Source: CAZWVR01 sp964637235 (lineage in GTDB: Bacteria > Bacteroidota > Bacteroidia > Bacteroidales > S143-33). Taken from it: DNA of 48,109 bases. The notes under the pieces are model-generated. The model ran no database searches. It saw only the letters and a program-made list of their open reading frames with translations, and was not told the DNA's origin. A program made the position numbers and the translations under genes. The stretch covers positions 1 to 48,109 of the forward strand of contig CAZWVR010000006.1 of the NCBI GenBank assembly GCA_964637235.1, written 5' to 3'. Positions 17,957 to 25,226 of this stretch are shown here, piece by piece (position 1 is the stretch's first letter; the number at the start of each line of letters is the position of its first letter).

Positions 17957-18376
17957 TCACTCAGGTGCAGGTGGTAAAATACCTGCTGTATCTTCGGTAG
18001 AGGGTGGCAAATTTTTTATATAGTCCGGATTTACAAGTAATGAATCCATATTTGGGTTATCTATAAATTTCCCAGAAGAATCTACTGAAATAGGTTGCTC
18101 ATTGTTATTATTCGGAAGTGGAATAGGTTCCTCCTCATTTTTCAATGTCATATATACAAAAAAAGCAAAAGTTATTATCAAAAAATTTATAAATAATAAA
18201 ACAATTCCAGGTCCTGCCTTTTTATATTTTCTTCCATAAATTATAAGCCACAGAGAAAGTATAATATCAATAAAACCTAAGAACAATGAGACTTCTTCCT
18301 CTGAAAAAAATATTAAATAAAAACCTATGGCACTGAGTATAGTAGTTATAAACAGAAGCAAATGAAAAATTTTCAT
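17957..18376 (-). CDS. Small membrane protein of unknown function, coupled to AddA
   Basis: The 139-residue protein has about three hydrophobic helices in its first 80 residues (around 1-22, 28-46 and 55-77), then a polar, Pro- and Asn-rich tail with no recognisable domain. I do not recognise the family. Its ATG overlaps the stop of the AddA-like gene as ATGA (18373-18376), so it is translated downstream of the helicase-nuclease. The tail composition suggests a flexible exposed region. A functional link with DNA repair is not implied by the sequence itself. Confidence 0.7.
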   Translation of the reverse strand: MKIFHLLLFITTILSAIGFYLIFFSEEEVSLFLGFIDIILSLWLIIYGRKYKKAGPGIVLLFINFLIITFAFFVYMTLKNEEEPIPLPNNNNEQPISVDSSGKFIDNPNMDSLLVNPDYIKNLPPSTEDTAGILPPAPE

Positions 18377-21300
18377 AATTGAATTTTTAATATACGATTT
18401 TCATTGGCATAATATAAGTACCCTGTAATTTTCTTATCAACTTCTATCTCAGAGATAAGTCTCATATATTCTTTTACTTGGTCTATATGGTCTGTATGGC
18501 GTTCGCCAAATTTATAATCAATAACCACAATTTCTTGATCTGATATAAGTACTCTATCGGGGCGTTTAGTTGTACCGTCTTGCATAAGAATACTCTCTTC
18601 TGTTTTTACTATCCATTTATCTGAAAACCAATCTCTTACAGTTGGATTAGAAAATATTTTTTCCAAATGGGTTGCAATTTTCATTTTCAATGTTATATCT
18701 ATTTTGCCTTCTGTATAGAACTGTTCTAATACTTCTTGTGCTTCCTCTGGTTTTCTTATTTGTGCTAAAATATCGTGCATAATATTCCCATAATTTATGG
18801 CTTCCCCAATATATTTTATTTTTGAAAGGAAAAAATCAGGAGCATTTGTATGAATTGAAATTTTTTCTTTCCAATTATAGACTGGTAATTTTTCAAGAGT
18901 AAAATATTCAACAGAAGCAGGATGATATTCTTTTTTTGGCGATTTCTGTCCACTTGTATAAACTAAATCTGCATAAAATGGAGAAAGCTCAAAATTTTCT
19001 TTAAGAACACGAAAAAGAACATCGCTAATAGTAGTCAAATTTTCACTACGTTCTGCCTTTTTTGAATAAGGAACAAAAGCATATAATCTTTCAATAGGTC
19101 GTGTAAATGCTACATATAAAATATTTAAGGCGTCCATATAATTAAATAAAAGCTCTTCTGCGTAATCTGCTGAAAAATAACTATTTACAGCCTGAGATTT
19201 TAATTTTACAGGAAACTTATAATCTTTAAGCTCATTTATTTGTTCAGTATTTTTCCATATCAAAGGAGGATTACTACCAAAACCTAAGGACCAATATAAA
19301 TACGGAATAATCACTATTGGAAAGCTTAATCCTTTGGATTTATGGATAGTCATTATCTTAATAGCGTCAATATCTTCTGATAAATCCACTGAATGCGTAT
19401 TTAGTTCTCTTTGTTTCCAATAATTAAGAAATAATCCTAAATCGTCATTGTTTTCTTCTATAAAATCTGATACCAATTCCAAAAAAGAACGCAAAAATGG
19501 TAATTCATCGACATATTCATTAAGGTGAAAAATACTGATAATCTCCTCTGTCAATTGATATAGAGGTAAATTACGAAGCTCAAAAATCCTCTGAATAAAT
19601 TCCTGAGGCAAAAAACTTTCCGTAATATCGCCTAAGTTCAAATTCTTACTTTGTAATTGAGAATATAAAGCATAAATAGCAGCAGTATGAAATTCATTAG
19701 TATCCATTGAAATATTTTCCTGAAGTAAAAAATGGAAAACACTAATAATCAATCTTACTGAAAGAGAATTTTCTAAACTTAAAGATTGTTCGGAGACTAT
19801 ATTTAAATTTGGAAATTTCTGAGTAATAAAATCAAAAATTTCACTGGCTTCACTATTTCGTCTTACTAATATAGCTATATCATGTGGTCTATATCCATCC
19901 TCAAACAAAGATGTCAAGGTCATAGCAAGATATTCATTGGCAATATCCTTCCAGCCGACTTTCGGTTTTTCATACATAACAATTTGTAGATAGCCTCCTT
20001 CGGAATTCGCAGGTTCCTGCTTAACATCACGATATGCTCGACTGATAACATCATCTTTTAATGTATTATCCAATGCACTGTTGTACAAATTAAAAAGTTT
20101 TTTAGGCAATATGCTAAAAATCTTATTATTGAATTCAACAATTTCTTTACGACTACGCCAATTTTTCTCTAAAACTTTTTCTTGATAAAAAGATGGAAAA
20201 TGCCTCTGAATATCATAAAGTAAAATACGAAAATCTCCATTACGCCATCTATACAAAGACTGTTTTGCGTCTCCAACAATTAAGTTTGTATTCCCCTCGG
20301 CAAGTGTATTTTCTATCAAAGGAATAAAATTACGCCATTGATATAAGGAAGTATCCTGAAATTCATCAATCATTAAGTGTTTGATTATTGCCCCTATTCT
20401 TTCATATACCAATGGAATATTTGTATTTTTTAACATCTGAGAGAGAAAAACAACTACATCTGTAATAAAAAGTATTCTATCCCTATATCTTATCTCTTGC
20501 AATAGGCTAATTAGTTTTTTCAATGCTCCATAAGAATGTATGTTATCATTTATAAGAATTAAAGTGGTCAAGAAGGGAGCTTTTTTGTTATAAAATTCTA
20601 TTAGTTTATATATTTTAGATTTTATCTCTGGATATAGCTCAATGATTTCCAAATTTTCATAAGAAAACAAAGTGCTAACACTTTTGGCAGTAGGTTTAAA
20701 ATTACCTGTAAAAATTTTCTTTTCTTGAATAACTTTTCTTAGATAACTAAGTAAAGAAGCTGCTTGAGAACGACCCTTAATATTTCTACTTTCTAAAAAA
20801 TTAATAATATCCTGACCAATGAGTTCAAATTCTTTTATTAGTTCATTTATTTTCGATTTTATCCATAAAATAATATGCTCCATCTGCTGCAAATCCTCTA
20901 TACTGTTATTTTTCAGTAATTCCGCAGCATTTTTTTCTTTAAATAGCTCATTGATTATTTCTTTTATTTCTTGGGCAATATTCCATGAATAGCCCATTTT
21001 TATTCTTTCTACTGCTCTATTTTTAGACCATTTAAACAACAAAGGATCATCGGCTATTTCCTCAAAGAAATTCTCCAAAACTTCCTGAGCTACTCGTTCC
21101 GTATCCAATTCAATCCTATAATTCGCCGGTAAATTTAAATCTATAATAAAGGATTTTAACACTTTTTGAAAAAAGCTGTCTATTGTGCTTACATTAAAAT
21201 ATGAATAATTATGCAGTATTGCCTTTAAATAAGACTTTGCACAACGAACTAAATCATCATAATCTAATCCACTGTATTTTAATAAGTTATCAAAAAATAC

Positions 21301-21525
21301 TGTTTCCTTTCCAATACTAATTTTATAAATAGTATCAATAATTCTCTGTTTTATTTCTACGGTAGCTTTATTTGTAAAGGTTATCGAAAGAATATATTTA
21401 AAATAGTCTATTTTATCTGAACACTTTTGAGATATATGTTCCGGAGAGAATAAAAGTTTAAGATATTCTTCTGTTAAAGTATGAGTTTTCCCAGAGCCAG
21501 CAGAAGCTTTATATACTATAAGCAT
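18373..21525 (-). CDS. addA: UvrD/RecB-type helicase-nuclease, AddA-like
   Basis: The 1050 residues show all superfamily-1 helicase motifs: Walker A KASAGSGKTHT at residues 6-16, DEFQDTS (Walker B), VGDAKQSLYRWRNGD, NWRSRKEI and IMTIHKSKGLSFPIV. The C-terminal PD-(D/E)XK nuclease is recognisable from RPDRVL and VVIDYKFGERH near residue 1000. The enzyme unwinds and resects DNA ends for recombinational repair, normally in a heterodimer with AddB. No AddB or RecC-type gene lies in the window, so the partner must be elsewhere. The start ATG at 21525 is 8 codons before the Walker A motif, as in the family. The gene is divergent from uspA. Confidence 0.88.
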   Translation of the reverse strand: MLIVYKASAGSGKTHTLTEEYLKLLFSPEHISQKCSDKIDYFKYILSITFTNKATVEIKQRIIDTIYKISIGKETVFFDNLLKYSGLDYDDLVRCAKSYLKAILHNYSYFNVSTIDSFFQKVLKSFIIDLNLPANYRIELDTERVAQEVLENFFEEIADDPLLFKWSKNRAVERIKMGYSWNIAQEIKEIINELFKEKNAAELLKNNSIEDLQQMEHIILWIKSKINELIKEFELIGQDIINFLESRNIKGRSQAASLLSYLRKVIQEKKIFTGNFKPTAKSVSTLFSYENLEIIELYPEIKSKIYKLIEFYNKKAPFLTTLILINDNIHSYGALKKLISLLQEIRYRDRILFITDVVVFLSQMLKNTNIPLVYERIGAIIKHLMIDEFQDTSLYQWRNFIPLIENTLAEGNTNLIVGDAKQSLYRWRNGDFRILLYDIQRHFPSFYQEKVLEKNWRSRKEIVEFNNKIFSILPKKLFNLYNSALDNTLKDDVISRAYRDVKQEPANSEGGYLQIVMYEKPKVGWKDIANEYLAMTLTSLFEDGYRPHDIAILVRRNSEASEIFDFITQKFPNLNIVSEQSLSLENSLSVRLIISVFHFLLQENISMDTNEFHTAAIYALYSQLQSKNLNLGDITESFLPQEFIQRIFELRNLPLYQLTEEIISIFHLNEYVDELPFLRSFLELVSDFIEENNDDLGLFLNYWKQRELNTHSVDLSEDIDAIKIMTIHKSKGLSFPIVIIPYLYWSLGFGSNPPLIWKNTEQINELKDYKFPVKLKSQAVNSYFSADYAEELLFNYMDALNILYVAFTRPIERLYAFVPYSKKAERSENLTTISDVLFRVLKENFELSPFYADLVYTSGQKSPKKEYHPASVEYFTLEKLPVYNWKEKISIHTNAPDFFLSKIKYIGEAINYGNIMHDILAQIRKPEEAQEVLEQFYTEGKIDITLKMKIATHLEKIFSNPTVRDWFSDKWIVKTEESILMQDGTTKRPDRVLISDQEIVVIDYKFGERHTDHIDQVKEYMRLISEIEVDKKITGYLYYANENRILKIQL

Positions 21526-21651
21526 TAGAGTTCATTTTAACACAAATAAAGTAAAAAAAAGATACATTATCAACAAAAAAATTGTTTTTAATAAAAAAAA
21601 TTTGGATTTAGGAATAAAATTTGTTAATTTTAAAGAAAAAATTAAATACCT

Positions 21652-22521
21652 ATGAATAAAAAAAATATCATACTGGTACCTACAGATTTCTCCGAAGTCT
21701 GTGATAATGCATTAAATCACGGCTGTGATCTTGCAAAACATTTTGATTTTGAAGTTTATGTACTACACGTTATTACAAAGGAAACAAAAAAAATACTGGA
21801 AAAAACAGGTGAAACAATAGATGACATAAAAAAACGCCTCGCTGACTATGCAAAATCAAAAGAGGAACAATACGGAGTAAAAGTAGTACCTATCACAGAG
21901 GAAGGAAATATTTTTGATACTATCGGAAAAGTAAGTAAAGATATAAATGCAGGTCTTATAGTCTTGGGTACGCACGGTAAAGTTGGCTTCCAGCGCCTTA
22001 CTGGAAGTTATGCTCTAAAAGTTATTAACAACACAGACGTCCCAACAATAGTAGTTCAGAAAAAGCCTCTTAAAAGTGGATACAAAAACATTGTTTTCCC
22101 TGTTACATTATACACAGAGGATAGACAAAAAGTTAATATTGCCATCAGTATAGCTTTAGCTTTTGATGCTACTATTCACATTGTTCCTAAATATGAACTG
22201 AGTAAAAGCGAAAATGCTAAAATAAAAGCAATCGTAAAACAAATCATGGAAATATTTGAAGATAAAGGCGTAAGATTTGTATTCAAAGTCAAAGAAGAAG
22301 ATATCACTGGTAATTTTGCAAAAACAGTTATTGACTATGCTGTTGTCAATGATGCCGATTTAATTATGATAGTAACTCAGGCAAAAGCTACACTACCGAT
22401 GTTTGATTCTTGGGATGAACAGATTATATTCAATTCATCACAAATACCAGTAATGTGTATCAACCCAGCACGAGTTAAGAAAATCAAATTTTCAACAAGT
22501 AGCAGCTGGTATGGCTTCTAA
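21652..22521 (+). CDS. Tandem universal stress protein (UspA family)
   Basis: The 289 residues hold two Usp domains. The first (about 4-142) opens with IILVPTDFSEVCDNAL and closes with GTHGKVGFQRLTGSYA, the nucleotide-binding G-x-H-G-type motif, followed by VPTIVV. The second (about 147-278) has IVFPVTLY and DLIMIVTQAK but lacks the clear glycine-rich ATP motif, as is common in tandem Usp proteins of Bacteroidota. It is a soluble cytoplasmic stress-related protein of uncertain specific function. It is divergent from addA with 126 bases between the starts, and is followed by repeat copy B. Confidence 0.88.
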   Translation: MNKKNIILVPTDFSEVCDNALNHGCDLAKHFDFEVYVLHVITKETKKILEKTGETIDDIKKRLADYAKSKEEQYGVKVVPITEEGNIFDTIGKVSKDINAGLIVLGTHGKVGFQRLTGSYALKVINNTDVPTIVVQKKPLKSGYKNIVFPVTLYTEDRQKVNIAISIALAFDATIHIVPKYELSKSENAKIKAIVKQIMEIFEDKGVRFVFKVKEEDITGNFAKTVIDYAVVNDADLIMIVTQAKATLPMFDSWDEQIIFNSSQIPVMCINPARVKKIKFSTSSSWYGF

Positions 22522-22889
22522 ATAGCTGCAATAAATAGCAAGCTCATAAACAGTTGCAATAAAGAGGCTGTCTAAAAACTCCCCCTCTGTTTGTAATCAG
22601 AGGGGGCTTAGGGGGAGTAAAATATTGAATACCAGTAAAATAACTGATAAATATATTCAACATCATTGATTTTTTGCACAGCTCCTTTATTTATAATCAT
22701 AAAGCGAATTGGTTGTATTAAATATCTGAATATCAATAATATAATTTACATGCGGACTTAAAACTTAAAAGCATAATATTTGCTCAATTAGCTTCTTTTA
22801 TTTCTTTGCTCACATCTTTTTTTATAGATATTCCATCTAAGTACTCTTATTAACGCTATTATTGTGAAAAAAACAAAAATAAAGCAATT
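22522..22889. other. Intergenic region holding repeat copy B
   Basis: This gap lies between uspA and the secreted Asp-box protein. Its first part contains the repeat at 22564-22657; the rest is AT-rich with no coding potential or RNA gene that I can see. TATCTTTA at 22903-22910 resembles a -7 element for the downstream gene but departs from TAnnTTTG in the last base. Confidence 0.6.
22564..22657 (+). repeat. Intergenic repeat copy B with strong hairpin
   Basis: This 94-base stretch is the longer of two near-identical copies (the other is 11862-11938). It includes the same hairpin, ccccctctg tttgtaat cagaggggg (22581-22606). A further ggggga follows, which can extend pairing with the upstream tccccc. 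It lies after uspA and probably serves as its terminator. Confidence 0.75.
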
Positions 22890-22919
22890 TTGAGAAATTT
22901 TGTATCTTTACCGCAAAAA

Positions 22920-24710
22920 ATGAAAAAACTCATTTTACTTAGTGCTTTATTTTTAGCATTAAATCTACACGCACAGAATAACGTTTTAAAATTTACAGAC
23001 GGTAAAATAATTCTGCCCAATCAACAAATAAATTTAAAGCCTGATGCCAAAAATAGCAAAGCGGTGCAACAATTTACAGACAACGATTATGAAGATGTTG
23101 AAGTATATGCAGCAGTAAATCCAACTGATAGTAATAACATAATTGTTTCGTGGATGTGGCTTGATCCGAGTGGGCACAGCTCACCAGTATTGATATTCCG
23201 TATGTACAACACATTTGATGGAGGACTTACATGGAACCAAATTGATGATACACAGTTTTTACCCCATAATATCACAACAACTCATGTAGTAACAGGCGGA
23301 GGAGATCCCGTAATAGTGTTTGATAAAAATGGACGAGCTCATTTTACATGGCTATATGCCATGCTAAGATATTACAATCTTGATTCGTTGTATGTAGAAT
23401 TAATACTTCATTATGCATACTCTGACGATGGAGGTACTACATGGATAAGACCGCAAAACGATACAATAGCTTGGGGCAGTTTCAGATACATTTGGGGGCA
23501 AGGTATATCATCAATTGATAGTATGTATCCGCCAGATAAAGAATGGGCTACAATAAATAGAACAAACAATGATTTAATTGTATCCTCCACTGAATTCTGG
23601 AACTTAGATTCCTTGCAAAAACTCTGGGGAGTACGCATAAAACCTGCTAATGCCGATACATTTTCGCAACGAATTTTAGTTCCACCCGATACTTTTCTTG
23701 TGTGTACTCATGGCTCTTTAACCGCAGATGACTTAGGAAATATTTATGCATTTTATCCCTTTTATCCAGATACTGCTCGTCCAATAGAAAGGCTTGCTGT
23801 ACAAAAATCCGAAGACGGAGGATATACTTGGAATGATCCTGTATTTATTGCAGATGCCAATGTTGAAAACTTCACGGCAGCAGGTCAGGTCAATAATACT
23901 AATACAAAAGCTTATGAAAGACTCACGACAAACTTCTATGCCGCTGCTGATACTGTGGCAGCAAGCCCTTATCACGGACGTCTATATGCTGTTTGGAACG
24001 CAAATGATACTAATTATTTCAGTAATGTAAACATTTACTTCTCATATTCCGATGATCAAGGACAAACTTGGAGCCAACCTATACGCGTCAATTCAGATCC
24101 TCTTGATGACTATAAATTCCACCATAGACCTACTATTACAGTTGCACCAGACGGAAAAGTCATAATCGCTTGGTATGATACCAGAAATGCTCAACCTCCA
24201 TACGTCTATAATACAGACTATTACATAGCTATTTCCAATGATGGCGGGCAAACTTTCAGAGAAATAAAAATCTCTGACACTTTATTTAATTATAATGAAA
24301 TAAACTCAGGATTTGGCGTAGGCGAATATAATCAAATAACAGCTACAAAAAATAGAATATTTATATTCTGGGGTGCCCTTGATCAAAGTAAACACGACGT
24401 AGAAATCTATTTTGCAACTTATCCTCCACTACCTACTGGACTGCAATATCGCCCTATAAACAATTATGATGTTCAATTATCGCCAAATCCATTCCATAAT
24501 ACCATTAACCTAAGAATAAACGCTCCCGGCTCCTCAAAAGCTAATATTAAAATATTTTCTATAAATGGAAAATTATTATTTTCAAAAAAATTGAAATTCC
24601 ACAGCAAAACAGAACAAAATTTGAACCTTTCATTTCTACATAATGGAGCTTACAACGTGCTTATAGAAATAAAAGGTAAAATTTTTGCTTATAAAATAAT
24701 AAAAAATTAA
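22920..24710 (+). CDS. Secreted sialidase-like Asp-box protein with T9SS type A sorting domain
   Basis: From the ATG at 22920 the protein has 596 residues and a clear signal peptide (MKKLILLSALFLALNLHAQ). A six-bladed-propeller-like body carries at least five BNR/Asp-box motifs: FDGGLTW, SDDGGTTW, SEDGGYTW, SDDQGQTW and SNDGGQTF. The C-terminal about 80 residues (LSPNPFHNTINLRI, IFSINGKLLFSKKL, NGAYNVLI) form a T9SS type A sorting domain, so it is exported by T9SS and probably anchored at or released from the cell surface. Asp-boxes occur in non-sialidases too, and the catalytic Arg triad and Tyr of GH33 were not convincingly found, so glycosidase activity is not claimed. A terminator follows at 24748. 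Confidence 0.83.
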   Translation: MKKLILLSALFLALNLHAQNNVLKFTDGKIILPNQQINLKPDAKNSKAVQQFTDNDYEDVEVYAAVNPTDSNNIIVSWMWLDPSGHSSPVLIFRMYNTFDGGLTWNQIDDTQFLPHNITTTHVVTGGGDPVIVFDKNGRAHFTWLYAMLRYYNLDSLYVELILHYAYSDDGGTTWIRPQNDTIAWGSFRYIWGQGISSIDSMYPPDKEWATINRTNNDLIVSSTEFWNLDSLQKLWGVRIKPANADTFSQRILVPPDTFLVCTHGSLTADDLGNIYAFYPFYPDTARPIERLAVQKSEDGGYTWNDPVFIADANVENFTAAGQVNNTNTKAYERLTTNFYAAADTVAASPYHGRLYAVWNANDTNYFSNVNIYFSYSDDQGQTWSQPIRVNSDPLDDYKFHHRPTITVAPDGKVIIAWYDTRNAQPPYVYNTDYYIAISNDGGQTFREIKISDTLFNYNEINSGFGVGEYNQITATKNRIFIFWGALDQSKHDVEIYFATYPPLPTGLQYRPINNYDVQLSPNPFHNTINLRINAPGSSKANIKIFSINGKLLFSKKLKFHSKTEQNLNLSFLHNGAYNVLIEIKGKIFAYKIIKN

Positions 24711-24747
24711 CGTCTCATAGGCACTTATTATGACCTAAGGACATTTA

Positions 24748-24771
24748 GGGGCTGTCTAAAAAGGCAGCTCC
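24748..24771 (+). terminator. Intrinsic terminator built on the ggggctgtct motif
   Basis: ggggctgtct pairs with aggcagctcc over 10 bp with two G-T wobbles and an aaaa loop, followed by tattttttttt-like bases. It serves the plus-strand Asp-box gene. Its left arm matches the ends of the MITE-like elements at 29859 and 32976, so it may be a collapsed copy. Confidence 0.8.
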
Positions 24772-24798
24772 TATTTTTTTTAACAGATAATCAATAAA

Positions 24799-25224
24799 CT
24801 ATATTGCTAAAAAATATTCCAATGCTAATTTATATGAAAGCAAACCAAAACCAGCAATCACTCCTTTAACATAAGGACTTAAAACCGACTTATGACGAAA
24901 ATCCTCGCGAGAATAAACATTTGAAATATGCACCTCGACTACCGCAGTTTTCAAAGCTCTTATAGCATCAGCAATAGCATAAGAATAATGGGTATAAGCA
25001 CCTGCATTTAAAATTATACCGTCTGAATTATTATCAATAGCATATAAATGTTTAATTATTGCCCCCTCACTATGAGATTGAAATAGATACAAATTAGCTT
25101 TTTCTTTGTAGTCGTTTTTCAATTGATTAAAAAAAACATCAAAGGAAAATGAGCCATATATAGTCGGCTCTCTGGTGCCGATATTATGTAAATTAGGACC
25201 ATTAACAATATGAATATTTTTCAT
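24799..25224 (-). CDS. aroQ: Type II 3-dehydroquinate dehydratase
   Basis: This 141-residue shikimate-pathway enzyme dehydrates 3-dehydroquinate to 3-dehydroshikimate. Catalytic features are NGPNLHNIGTREPTIYG (Arg and Tyr on the lid loop), NAGAYTHYS, and VEVHISN with the general-acid His. The length is normal for the dodecameric type II family. QSHSEG replaces the usual QSNHEG and NAG replaces NPG, modest departures that leave the core residues in place. The ATG is 2 bases after the stop of the upstream dehydrogenase gene, so they form a transcription unit although their pathways are not obviously related. Confidence 0.9.
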   Translation of the reverse strand: MKNIHIVNGPNLHNIGTREPTIYGSFSFDVFFNQLKNDYKEKANLYLFQSHSEGAIIKHLYAIDNNSDGIILNAGAYTHYSYAIADAIRALKTAVVEVHISNVYSREDFRHKSVLSPYVKGVIAGFGLLSYKLALEYFLAI

Positions 25225-25226
25225 AA

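Noticed and set aside
22920..24710. Calling the Asp-box protein a sialidase
   Set aside because: Asp-boxes are structural; the catalytic residues of GH33 could not be identified.
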